Position numbers and translations under genes: made by a program. Positions 47,438 to 55,834 of a DNA stretch of 64,000 bases are shown here, one piece after another. Positions within the stretch are counted from its first letter, which is position 1. Every line of letters begins with the position of its first letter. This stretch comes from Salinimicrobium sp963709775 (lineage in GTDB: Bacteria; Bacteroidota; Bacteroidia; Flavobacteriales; Flavobacteriaceae): the NCBI GenBank assembly GCA_963709775.1, contig CAVPXS010000003.1:1-64000 (forward strand). Reading direction: 5' to 3'. Under the pieces are notes generated by a model, which was given only the letters and a program-made list of their open reading frames with translations, did no database searches and was not told the origin of the DNA.

Positions 47438-49468
47438 TTATTTAACCTGTTTCCTTTCGTTATCGGTTACCGTGTTTTCCTTTACAGCTCCAACTTCGCG
47501 GTTCTTTAATTGTTCCTTAAATTCATTAATAATTCCTCCTTTAAGAAGTACCTGTATTTGCCGGTCACTCATAGTGTGTCTGGTTTCGAACTCTACACGT
47601 TGACCATTTGGTTTTTCTACAGTTACTTTGATGTTATTTCTGTTTTTCACGTCTTCCCGTAAATTGAGAAGGTTCACCTGGTCCCCCTGCTCTATCTTAT
47701 CATAATCGGCAATATCAATAAATTCCAGCGGTAAAATTCCGAAGTTTACCAGGTTTTGCCATGCAATTCGAGCATAGGAATTTGCAATAACAGCGATCTG
47801 TCCCAGGTATTTTGGAGCGAGGGCAGCATGCTCTCTACTTGAGCCCTGAGCATAATTATCTTTTGCTACCACCACATGTCCACCATAGTGATCCTTGGCT
47901 TCTTGTGCCCTGTCATAAAATGTATCATCTATTACAGAATATGAAAATTTACTTATTTCGGGTAAATTACTTCTAAAAGGCAGCACTTCTGCTCCTGCTC
48001 TCAGGATCTCATCGGTGGAAACATTGTCACCCATTTTGAGCAGAACCGGAATGTCACAGGCTTCCCGCAAAGGTTCAATGTATGGAAGGGATTTGATATT
48101 CGGCCCTTTCTTCAGTTCGACATCAGAACCATTTTCGGGTGGTGCTACCAACATCATGGTATTAATAAGCTCTTTTTCAGGATACTCATACCTCGGGTAT
48201 TTCATATCATACAGCTTTTCAAGGTCCCGTGGATCGGTGATCTTTCCGGTAAGGGCCGATGCTGCAGCAGTCTCGGGACTACACAAATAAACCTGATCAT
48301 CTTCTGTTCCAGACCTACTCGGGAAATTCCGTGGCATGGTCCGCAAACTAATGGTATCTGAAGCCGGTGCCTGTCCCATCCCGATACATCCCATACAACC
48401 GGATTGGTGGAAACGGGCTCCCGCTGCGATCAATTTTTCGAATCCTTTATTAGCGATAAGATTCTGAATTACCTGTCTTGAAGTTGGATTAACGTCAAAG
48501 GAAACTTCTTCCCGTGTAGCTTTACCATCCACTATGGCTCCAACAACCCAAAAATCCCTGACTCCCGGGTTTGCAGATGATCCTATAACCACCTGGCCAA
48601 TTTCCAGGCCTTCCACTTCTCTCACAGGAACAACATTTCCGGGACTGGTAGGTTTGGCAATAAGAGGAATAAGATCATCCAGTACGATTTCATCTTCAAG
48701 ATCATAAGAACAACCTTCATCGGCTACTAATTCTGTCCAGTCCTCTTCCCTGCCCTGACTTTTCAGAAACTTTCGTGTCATTTCATCACTTGGAAATACA
48801 GTAGTAGTTGCACCTAATTCGGCTCCCATGTTGGCGATAACATGCCTGTCCATGGCACTTAATTCTTTTAATCCGGGTCCATAATATTCAATTACTTTCC
48901 CTACTCCGCCTTTTACGTCATAACGTCGCAGCATCTCCAGGATCACATCTTTTGCACTTACCCAGTCGGGCATCTTCCCGGTGAGCTTCACTCCCATCAC
49001 TTGTGGCATCTTCACAAAGTATGGTTGGCCCGCAATTGCGGCAGCCACATCAAGTCCTCCGGTTCCAATCGCCAGCATTCCCAAAGATCCTGCTGCCGGG
49101 GTGTGGGAATCTGATCCTACCATGGTTTTACCAGGTTTTCCAAAACGCTCCATATGTACAGGGTGACTCACTCCATTTCCCGGTCTACTGTACCAGATCC
49201 CAAATCGTTGAGAAGCCGAAAGCAGGAATGCGTGATCATCTGCATTCTTAAAATCTGTCTGCAACAGGTTGTGGTCCACGTACTGCACAGCAACTTCTGT
49301 TTTAGCACGATCTAATCCCATAGCTTCCAATTCCAGCTGTACGAGGGTTCCCGTGGCATCCTGTAGTAAGGCCTGGTCAATTTTTATTCCTATCTCCTTG
49401 CCCGGGGTCATTTCCCCTTTTAGAAGATGTTCTTTGATTAGTTTTTGGGTGACGTTGAGTTTTGACAT
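47438..49468 (-). CDS. aconitate hydratase (Aquifex-type subfamily)
   Basis: A 676-residue TCA-cycle enzyme (citrate to isocitrate). Aconitase signatures include MVGSDSHTPAAGSLGMLAIG (120-139 region), two cluster Cys in SGCMGCIGMGQ (C358 and C361), and the C-terminal swivel domain with KDNYAQGSSREHAALAPKYLG. The site where mitochondrial-type aconitase has the third cluster Cys (GSCTN) reads GSSAN (Ser298). The RNFPSRSGTEDDQVYL stretch and length fit the 'Aquifex-type' aconitases. Whether these use another Cys (for instance C253) is not known to me. The gene is alone, with a strong hairpin after its stop. The 290 nt upstream (49469-49760) contain only a possible hairpin. Confidence 0.8.
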   Translation of the reverse strand: MSKLNVTQKLIKEHLLKGEMTPGKEIGIKIDQALLQDATGTLVQLELEAMGLDRAKTEVAVQYVDHNLLQTDFKNADDHAFLLSASQRFGIWYSRPGNGVSHPVHMERFGKPGKTMVGSDSHTPAAGSLGMLAIGTGGLDVAAAIAGQPYFVKMPQVMGVKLTGKMPDWVSAKDVILEMLRRYDVKGGVGKVIEYYGPGLKELSAMDRHVIANMGAELGATTTVFPSDEMTRKFLKSQGREEDWTELVADEGCSYDLEDEIVLDDLIPLIAKPTSPGNVVPVREVEGLEIGQVVIGSSANPGVRDFWVVGAIVDGKATREEVSFDVNPTSRQVIQNLIANKGFEKLIAAGARFHQSGCMGCIGMGQAPASDTISLRTMPRNFPSRSGTEDDQVYLCSPETAAASALTGKITDPRDLEKLYDMKYPRYEYPEKELINTMMLVAPPENGSDVELKKGPNIKSLPYIEPLREACDIPVLLKMGDNVSTDEILRAGAEVLPFRSNLPEISKFSYSVIDDTFYDRAQEAKDHYGGHVVVAKDNYAQGSSREHAALAPKYLGQIAVIANSYARIAWQNLVNFGILPLEFIDIADYDKIEQGDQVNLLNLREDVKNRNNIKVTVEKPNGQRVEFETRHTMSDRQIQVLLKGGIINEFKEQLKNREVGAVKENTVTDNERKQVK

Positions 49469-49760
49469 TTCTTGAAGATTTATTTCCTTTTAAATTATCA
49501 AATTTCCTGCTGAATAGCGGTTGGTTTAACAATATCTTATATTTGAGACACGCGAACCGGCAGATTATAAAATAAGAAAAGGACTAACCGAAAAGCATCT
49601 TCCATATACGTTTGCCGGAACTTTCAAGGTTATAAAACATTGAAAATTGAGGCCAACGCGAAAATACTTCAGGGTATAGTCCCATCCTGCGATTTATAAC
49701 CGCCAAACGACATTTTTGAAGTGGCGGTTTATTCTTTTAGTAACCGGAAGTAAGGATCAT

Positions 49761-50474
49761 TTATCCTTCCCCGTTGCTACCTAATTTTACAATTAGATCC
49801 TTTTGCTGTCCTTCAGAAATATTAAATTTTGGTTTTCCTTTATAAGGAAAGAAATACCTGAATTCATTCGTGTACGTTCTCCAGTTCTCTGCGATCCCGC
49901 GATTTTTATTTTCGCTACCGGTATCGGCTCTATTGATCTCATTACCTTCCTGGTCATAAGGAGTGGCTTCAACAGTATTCCCGGCGAAGATCATTCCTTC
50001 ATTAATTTCCGAATAAATAACTGCTGTTTCCCCGCTTTTAGAAGGAAAATCTGTTAGTTCAATAGAAAAGTGTTTGAAAATATCATTTTTGGAATTGATA
50101 TCCCGTACATTAAAATCTGTATTGGTATTATTTACCGGGTGACTAAAAATTGGGGCACCGCCTGCATCTTCAGAAATTTCTTTAAGAGGAGCGTATGTTT
50201 TTTGCAGCGCATCTTTATGCGTCACCAATATACCTTTGATCTTATATCCTTCTTCCACCAGGTGCTTGATTCCTTCCTTGGCCCCTGGAGCAGTAGTATC
50301 AATAAGGAGCATATCCTGTCTGTTCAGGTGCCTTATTGCATATCCCTGAGCGCCATTATCCATTTTAATTATAAAGGTATCGGGAATCATCTTGTGGAAT
50401 TTCCCCGCTTCAGCTTGTTGAATAAATTCAGCCGACTGGCTGCTAATAACTTCTTTCTTATCGACAGATTTCAT
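49761..50474 (-). CDS. metallo-beta-lactamase-fold-like protein without the metal motif
   Basis: A 237-residue protein with no signal peptide. The pattern MLLIDTTAPGAKEGIKHLVE, YKIKGILVTHKDALQKTYAP and GMIFAGNTVEATPYDQ follows the strand-loop order of MBL-fold hydrolases, but the HxHxDH motif is reduced to T-H-K-D-A, so classical zinc binding is unlikely. It is the last gene on the minus strand after the polyketide operon, 61 nt past the phosphopantetheinyl transferase, and may or may not belong to it. Function unknown; fold assignment is moderate. Confidence 0.5.
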   Translation of the reverse strand: MKSVDKKEVISSQSAEFIQQAEAGKFHKMIPDTFIIKMDNGAQGYAIRHLNRQDMLLIDTTAPGAKEGIKHLVEEGYKIKGILVTHKDALQKTYAPLKEISEDAGGAPIFSHPVNNTNTDFNVRDINSKNDIFKHFSIELTDFPSKSGETAVIYSEINEGMIFAGNTVEATPYDQEGNEINRADTGSENKNRGIAENWRTYTNEFRYFFPYKGKPKFNISEGQQKDLIVKLGSNGEG

Positions 50475-50535
50475 GTATTTCTAATTTTTGGATTCAATTT
50501 AAAGATACAATCACACCCAAAATCGTCCAAAGCCC

Positions 50536-51138
50536 TTAAGACTGTTTAACTGAGGTTTCACAGTTAATTAACGACAGACTGTAGGCGCTGAACCTGCCAT
50601 GCCCGCTAAAAGAAAAATGATCGAAAAAAATGCATTCCTTCCTGCTCAAAAAAGGCATTCCGTGTGCATCTTTTTTAAGCTGAAGTTCATCTGGTTCCAC
50701 ATCAAAATGTTCGGCCACTTTTGTGATGAGTAGCTTTTTTACTGCGGAAGAAGAGCCTTCCAAAATGACATTTTTGAAACCTGATGCAGGTATTTTTTCT
50801 GCTGAAGTGTGGATATATTCTGAAGTTATTTCTGAAGAAGAAGAATAAAAATGACCTTCAATTTCTATGCTGCCTGAAGCATTTCCTGAAGTCATTTCTA
50901 AAATTGAGCATTCCTGCGTCAACCAGTTGAGTCTTCTCGGCAAACTGAATTCTCGTTGATGAGCTTTATACGCAGCTTCTTTCATGCTCCATAAAAGCCA
51001 TACCATTTTGTCTTGATCTGTTGATGTGGTAATAATTTCCTGTTCGGCCGGGGAAAATACTTTTTGTAAAAATCCCTTTCGGCGCCAGTTGCTTTGGCTG
51101 CCGGCCAGTTCCAGGTCTACCACATCATTGCCTATCAC
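50536..51138 (-). CDS. 4'-phosphopantetheinyl transferase
   Basis: A 200-residue Sfp/AcpT-type enzyme that loads phosphopantetheine from CoA onto a carrier protein. Its start MIGNDVVDLELAGSQ holds the Mg-binding (G)xD motif, and WLLWSMKEAAYKAHQ is the classic W-x-x-KEA-x-x-K signature. The C-terminal half (KKLLITKVAEHFDVEP and FDHFSFSGHGRFSAYSLSLI) completes the fold. It overlaps the ACP gene by 4 nt, so the ACP next to it is its likely substrate. This self-sufficiency supports a dedicated pathway rather than primary fatty-acid synthesis. Confidence 0.82.
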   Translation of the reverse strand: MIGNDVVDLELAGSQSNWRRKGFLQKVFSPAEQEIITTSTDQDKMVWLLWSMKEAAYKAHQREFSLPRRLNWLTQECSILEMTSGNASGSIEIEGHFYSSSSEITSEYIHTSAEKIPASGFKNVILEGSSSAVKKLLITKVAEHFDVEPDELQLKKDAHGMPFLSRKECIFFDHFSFSGHGRFSAYSLSLINCETSVKQS

Positions 51139-51401
51139 TGTTCTTTTTGCTTGGTTTTTATGATCTCTACGGCATCATTTACTGTAAGCATGTTGTCCAT
51201 GGAATCGTTGTCAATAGCGATATTGAATTCATCTTCTACATCCAAAACAATATCCACAAGGTTAGCCGAATTGATCTCCAGGTCCTTAATAAAATCTGTT
51301 TCCTGTCCAAAATCCTGAAATGCAAGATCGTTCTGAACATATGGTTTCACAATTTTTTTGAGACAATAAATGATTTCTTTTGTTTCCATATTTTGGTTCA
51401 A
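51135..51401 (-). CDS. acyl carrier protein
   Basis: An 88-residue ACP: FIKDLEINSANLVDIVLDVEDEFNIAIDN in order, with the phosphopantetheine Ser in the INSANL motif (DSL-like position, here Asn-Ser-Ala) and the acidic recognition helix after it. It carries growing acyl chains for the ketosynthase, dehydratase and reductase encoded upstream. The second in-frame ATG (51389, METKEIIYCLKKIV) is also a possible start. It follows a palindromic repeat 13 nt upstream and overlaps the transferase gene downstream. Confidence 0.85.
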   Translation of the reverse strand: MNQNMETKEIIYCLKKIVKPYVQNDLAFQDFGQETDFIKDLEINSANLVDIVLDVEDEFNIAIDNDSMDNMLTVNDAVEIIKTKQKEQ

Positions 51402-51414
51402 AGTTTAAGGTTTG

Positions 51415-51447
51415 AGACCTCACAGGTTTTAAAAACCTGTGAGGTCT
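51415..51447. repeat. perfect palindromic element between ketosynthase and ACP genes
   Basis: A near-perfect inverted repeat, arms AGACCTCACAGGTTTT / AAAACCTGTGAGGTCT. On the minus strand no T run follows it, so it does not fit a terminator in the operon's direction. Palindromes with this core recur between genes of Flavobacteriaceae, to my recollection. Confidence 0.55.
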
Positions 51448-51466
51448 AATTTATTTTTTCTGATCA

Positions 51467-52740
51467 CTAATCCCGGAATTTACTAAAAATCACCACCGCA
51501 TTCACATCTCCAAATCCAAAACTTGCTTTGGCAACATTATTTACCTCCTTAAAAATAGTCTTTTCCGGAACTTTCTCGCGGTTCACCATCTCTTCAATTT
51601 CTGGATGCAGGTCTTCGGAATTAATATTCCCAAAAACAAAATCTTCAGAAACCTGAAGTACGCTGGCTACACTTTCAATACTTCCTGCCGCACTAAGACA
51701 ATGGCCGGTAAGACTTTTAAGGCTGTTGATATGTGGAAAATCATTTCCTTTAAGATCAAGGGCTTCGCTCCAATTCCTAATTTCGGTTGCATCCATGGAA
51801 GTGGCGGTGATGTGACCGTTGATGGTATCCAGTTCTTCTGGCCTTACTCCGGCGTCAAAAATGGCATTTTTGATACATCTTTTTACTCCTTCAGAATTTG
51901 GAGCTGTCATGGAACCCTTGTTTCTTTGGCCGCCACTGTTAACGTGCCCGCCAAGAACTTCGGCATAGATCTTCGCCCCTCTTTCCAGGGCAGATTCAAG
52001 GTCTTCAACAACCATAGCCCCTGCTCCACTCCCCGGAACAAATCCTGCAGCCGATTCACTCATTGGTCTGGATCCTGCTTCCGGATTGTCATTGTATTTG
52101 TGCGGCAAAATGCGCATTGCATCAAATCCACCCCAAATGTAAGGTCCGCTTTCGCCACAACTTCCCGCCAGGATCCTTTTGGCTTTTCCCGCGCGAATTC
52201 TATCGGCTGCCATTAAAATAGCTTCAGTTCCTGTAGTACAGGCCGAGGAATTGGTAGTTACCTGGTTTCCGCAGGCGAGCCTGCTGTTAAGATAAGCGCT
52301 AATCCCGCTGGCCATAGTTTGTATCACTGTGGTACTCCCAACCCTGCGAGTGTTTTTATCATCGATAAATAAATCCCCTCGCGGAATTTATCTACTCCCA
52401 GGATGCCGGTTCCAAAGATGATCCCACTGTCCCAATCGGTTTCTGCTTCGGGCCCGATAGGTAGACCTGCATCTTTCCAGGCATCAACACCCGAGATCAT
52501 TCCGTAAACAATTCCGCTGCTGTTAAGCCCCCGCAGTTCCAGGTCGGTGAAATACTCTTTCAGCATTTCCTCCGGAATTTCAGGCTGCCCCGCGATCTGG
52601 CACCTGAATTTCAGCCGTTCCAGCTCAGGTATTAATTTTATTCCGCTTTTGCCCTTTTTGAGAGCTTCAGAAAATGCGGCTAATCCCACTCCGTTTGGAG
52701 CGGCCACGCCCATTCCTGTTATTACTACTCTTCTATTCAT
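51467..52740 (-). CDS. beta-ketoacyl-ACP synthase (KAS II-like), one frameshift
   Basis: Restored length is about 424 residues, condensing acyl and malonyl units. The first frame runs from 52740 (MNRRVVITGMGVAAPNGVGL) to DKFREGIY. A missing base in the run near 52367-52374 moves the frame, which continues IDDKNTRRVGSTTVIQTMAS and holds the catalytic residues: Cys in TTNSSACTTGTEAI, His in INGHITATS and His in SLTGHCLSAAGSIES. This is the Cys-His-His triad of active KAS enzymes, so it is not a chain-length factor. The stop of the dehydratase gene overlaps its start by 4 nt. It is followed by a palindrome and the ACP. The frameshift looks like a homopolymer error. Confidence 0.8.
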
Positions 52741-53171
52741 TCAGCTTTTATCATTCCTGAAATTTCTCCCCTGCAAACGAGTTTTCCTTCAGCATTAAAC
52801 ATTTGTACTTTACATTTCAACTTGTTGAACCTGAAATATTCTTTTTCAGAAACTACTTTGACTTTTTCCCCGGGCAAAACAGGTAAATAATAATCTACTG
52901 TTGCATTTGATAAAGCAACTCCAAAGTTTCCAGGATCCCGGTCCTTCAGAAGAAATATTCCGAGGCAAACCACTCCGATCTGTGCCATACATTCGGTTAA
53001 GATCACACCGGGAGTAACAGGGTTATCTTTAAAATGTCCCCTGTAGAAATCGGCATCCTTTTTAAATGTATAGGTTCCGGAAATGCCATTTTCGGTCACC
53101 TCTTCCAGCTCATCCACAAAAAGGAAGGGTTCGGAATAGGGAAGTAAATTTATTAGAGATTCAAAATTCAA
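52737..53171 (-). CDS. FabZ/FabA-like hot-dog dehydratase
   Basis: A 144-residue hot-dog protein. The start region ESLINLLPYSEPFLFVDELE and the motif FYRGHFKDNPVTPGVILTEC match 3-hydroxyacyl-ACP dehydratases: the catalytic His is in RGHF and the following Glu in LTECMAQ. It would remove water from 3-hydroxyacyl-ACP made by the ketosynthase. Relatives act in flexirubin and aryl-polyene-like clusters and in fatty-acid synthesis. It overlaps the ketosynthase gene by 4 nt and lies 105 nt after the SDR gene, so it may have a separate start of transcription. Confidence 0.78.
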   Translation of the reverse strand: MNFESLINLLPYSEPFLFVDELEEVTENGISGTYTFKKDADFYRGHFKDNPVTPGVILTECMAQIGVVCLGIFLLKDRDPGNFGVALSNATVDYYLPVLPGEKVKVVSEKEYFRFNKLKCKVQMFNAEGKLVCRGEISGMIKAE

Positions 53172-53276
53172 GGTTATATCAACTAGTTATAAATGATTTT
53201 TCAATATTTAATTCTTTTTCAAATCCTACTTCTTAATTCCCCGGTGCTGCTTACTGAAGACTGAACACTGCTAACT

Positions 53277-54071
53277 TTATTTGAGATGTTCCCCTCCATT
53301 TACCGGAATCACCGTTCCGGTGATCCAACTCGCTTCATCCTTGCTTAAAAGATAAACAGCGTTAGCTACATCTGTCGGGGTGGTGAGTCGCTTAAAAGGA
53401 TTGCGTTTTAGAGCGTGCTGTCGAAGGGTTTCATAGCTGGGGATCAATTCGAGGGAACGGGTTACCGTTACTCCCGCCTGAATACAATTAGCCCGGATAC
53501 CTTCCGGAGCAAATTCGAGTGCGATACTGCGGGTAATGGCTTCCAGGGCCACCTTGGCCGCCGAAACTGCCGCATAGTCCTTCCACGCTTTAGTGTTTCC
53601 TTCACTGGTAAAGGAAAGTATCCTTGCGTCTTTGGAAAACAAATGGGCGTCATAGATCAAGCGTGTCCAGTCGTAAAGACTTATGGCCATGGCATCAATG
53701 GTTTGCTGAAAATCATCATTGCGCAGGGTTGGCTCTTCTCCCCTCATGGATTTTAGATTTCCTTTCGAGATGCTGTGGATCATGGTTCGCACTTTTCCTG
53801 TCTCCCCCATGATCTCCTTCATTTCACTTTTTATCTCTTCCCGCCGGTCTTTCCTGGTAGCATCGCGGTTAAAGGAATGCAGTTTTACGCCCAGATCGCG
53901 AATCTCATCAAAAGCCGATTTTATTTCGGGGAGATCATCTTTCCTGTCGCGGTGCACTACAAGAATATTCATTCCATGTTGCGCCAGCTTTTTAGCCGAA
54001 GCAAAGCCAAGTCCACTACTCCCGCCCAGCACAAGGGCCCAGTAATCTTTTCCTTCAAAATCCTTTACCAT
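53277..54071 (-). CDS. short-chain dehydrogenase, FabL-like enoyl/keto reductase
   Basis: A 264-residue SDR. The cofactor loop is LGGSSGLGFASA (16-24 region) and the catalytic pair is Tyr166-x6-Lys173 (YAAVSAAK), a spacing of six residues seen in FabI/FabL-type enoyl-ACP reductases and unlike the usual Y-x3-K. The end WITGTVIPVNGGEHLK is the normal SDR C-terminus. It should reduce an enoyl- or ketoacyl-ACP intermediate. Its start overlaps the end of the type III polyketide synthase gene by 7 nt, so it belongs to the same operon; 105 nt of non-coding sequence follows it. Confidence 0.75.
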   Translation of the reverse strand: MVKDFEGKDYWALVLGGSSGLGFASAKKLAQHGMNILVVHRDRKDDLPEIKSAFDEIRDLGVKLHSFNRDATRKDRREEIKSEMKEIMGETGKVRTMIHSISKGNLKSMRGEEPTLRNDDFQQTIDAMAISLYDWTRLIYDAHLFSKDARILSFTSEGNTKAWKDYAAVSAAKVALEAITRSIALEFAPEGIRANCIQAGVTVTRSLELIPSYETLRQHALKRNPFKRLTTPTDVANAVYLLSKDEASWITGTVIPVNGGEHLK

Positions 54072-55117
54072 TCTAAAAGTATTTTTTGAGCCGAAAATCC
54101 GGGTCCAAAACTCAACATAAGTCCCTGTTCCCCTTTTTTTATTGGCTGATTAAGAAATCTTTCCAGAACATAGAGTACGGTAGCACTGCTCATATTACCG
54201 TAAAGCCGCAGCACCTCCTTGGTATCATCTATATTCTTACCTAATTTACCAAAAAGATCTTCAACTGTCTGTACAATTTTTTTTCCTCCGGGATGGAAGA
54301 TCAGATGGTCCACTTTTTCAATGGAAGAATTATGTTTTTCCAGGAAAGGGTGAATGATCTCGGGAAAATGATCGGCTATGGTTTGAGGCACATCGGGATC
54401 GAGAACCATTTTTAGTCCGAGGTCGGTGAGGTCGAATCCCATGAGATGAGTGGCATCAAAGAAGTGGTACATATCATCGCCCACTATTTTTGGTCCAACA
54501 GCCTCCTCTTCCGAAGACATTAAAACACAGGCTGCACCGTCACCAAAAATGGCAGCGCTCACCATATTGGCCATGGAAAAATCTTCAAGCTGAAAGGTTG
54601 CAGTAGGACTCTCAACGGCAATAACTGCAGCTCTCTTCCCGGGATTTGCCTTTAGAAAATTGTTAGCGTAGATCATGCCCGAGATTCCTGCCGCACAGCC
54701 CATCTCGGTTACCGGCAAACGCGTGACATCCTGCCGCATTTGCAGTTCATTGATAAGAAATGCATCAAGGGAAGGGATCATGATTCCGGTGCAGCTTACC
54801 GTAATGATAAAATCAATAGAATCTGCCTCCCAGTTTGCCTGTCCAAGTGCCTTTTTCAGCACCCCGGAACCCAGTTTCTTTACTTCCCTGGAGTAGATCT
54901 TATTCTTGTCTTCAAAGGAAGTCGCAGTAAAAACTTCCGAAGGTTCCATTATGGAATATCGTTTATCAACCGCAGCTCCTTCAAAGATCTTGATGACTTT
55001 ACGTTTATATCTTTCCTCCTGTCCATCCAGCCAGGTTTCCACAAAGGGAATGACCTCCTGGGTTTCGCGGGAGTATGGTGGGAGTTGTTTTGCCACAGTC
55101 GTTATTCTTACACTCAT
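54065..55117 (-). CDS. type III polyketide synthase
   Basis: A 350-residue chalcone-synthase-like homodimeric enzyme that extends an acyl starter with malonyl units and cyclises the product. The catalytic triad is complete: Cys141 (VTEMGCAAGISG), His275 (LIFHPGGKKIV) and Asn308 (LYGNMSSATV). The C-terminal GEQGLMLSFGPGFSAQ is the conserved family end. Bacterial relatives make alkylresorcinols, alkylpyrones or phloroglucinol-type rings, and chain length cannot be read from the sequence. It sits between the methyltransferase (9 nt) and the overlapping SDR gene. The adjacent FAD enzyme and methyltransferase match the set known from the Srs phenolic-lipid operon of Streptomyces griseus. Confidence 0.9.
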   Translation of the reverse strand: MSVRITTVAKQLPPYSRETQEVIPFVETWLDGQEERYKRKVIKIFEGAAVDKRYSIMEPSEVFTATSFEDKNKIYSREVKKLGSGVLKKALGQANWEADSIDFIITVSCTGIMIPSLDAFLINELQMRQDVTRLPVTEMGCAAGISGMIYANNFLKANPGKRAAVIAVESPTATFQLEDFSMANMVSAAIFGDGAACVLMSSEEEAVGPKIVGDDMYHFFDATHLMGFDLTDLGLKMVLDPDVPQTIADHFPEIIHPFLEKHNSSIEKVDHLIFHPGGKKIVQTVEDLFGKLGKNIDDTKEVLRLYGNMSSATVLYVLERFLNQPIKKGEQGLMLSFGPGFSAQKILLEW

Positions 55118-55126
55118 TCTTTTCTT

Positions 55127-55834
55127 CTATTTATATAAGATCCATTGATATCTAAAAGCCCATTTTGGGTTGATCTCCTGCCGGCTTACCTGGAGGTTCT
55201 TTCCGAAGTTTTCCAGTTCCTTTTTTTTAAAGCTTCTAAGGATGGAAGTTAAGCCATCTTTACGATTGATCTCCCTTATTCCAAAAGCGGCACAAAAAGC
55301 CTTAAAAAGATAATATGCAGCCTTACTCCTTTGCAAGTCGTTAATGACTATTCCAAGGCCGGCCTTTTGCGTAAAGATCTTCATTAGCTCTTTTATTTGC
55401 TCATTGTTGAAATGATGCAGCGTCAAGGTACATAAAATAATATCTGCTTCCAGTGCTCTAAATTCTTCGGAAAATACATCCATCCCTTTAAAAGAAACTT
55501 CGGGATAAGCCGAAAGATTTTCCTCTGCGATCGTCATTGCATTTTGATTGGCGTCTATTCCCAATAACTCAAATTTTTCCCCGGTTTTACGCCCGAAGTC
55601 AGCAACTTCTTTCAAGATACTTCCGTTACCGCAACCCACATCAATGATCTTTATTGGTCTTGTGTAGCAGCAACTTTTAAGGAGCTTTTCAACCCCTTCA
55701 ACAGTGATTTCATTGCCGCCCAGCCACAGGTTTACCTTATCCAGGTCCTTCAGCGTCTTTTCCAGCTCTTCCCCCTGCATATCAAGATCGTCCATGATCT
55801 CCTTTTGGTTGGATCTATGTGTAGTATTCACCAT
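55127..55834 (-). CDS. SAM-dependent methyltransferase of the type III PKS operon
   Basis: The 235-residue class I methyltransferase has the SAM-binding IIDVGCGNGSILKEVADF (motif I), LLGIDANQNAMTIAEENL (acidic loop), and CTLTLHHFNNEQIKELMKI. It probably methylates a hydroxyl or carbon of the polyketide ring. The closest context is a flavoprotein gene upstream (stop and start overlap as TAATG) and the type III synthase 9 nt downstream, so all three form one coupled unit. SrsB-like O-methyltransferases play this role in known phenolic-lipid pathways; this is inference from context. Confidence 0.8.
   Translation of the reverse strand: MVNTTHRSNQKEIMDDLDMQGEELEKTLKDLDKVNLWLGGNEITVEGVEKLLKSCCYTRPIKIIDVGCGNGSILKEVADFGRKTGEKFELLGIDANQNAMTIAEENLSAYPEVSFKGMDVFSEEFRALEADIILCTLTLHHFNNEQIKELMKIFTQKAGLGIVINDLQRSKAAYYLFKAFCAAFGIREINRKDGLTSILRSFKKKELENFGKNLQVSRQEINPKWAFRYQWILYK

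Noticed and set aside
53172..53276. Phrases like ACTGAAGACTGAACACTG between SDR and dehydratase genes looked like a short tandem repeat.
   Set aside because: Only about two imperfect units, so no tandem array; listed only as spacer.
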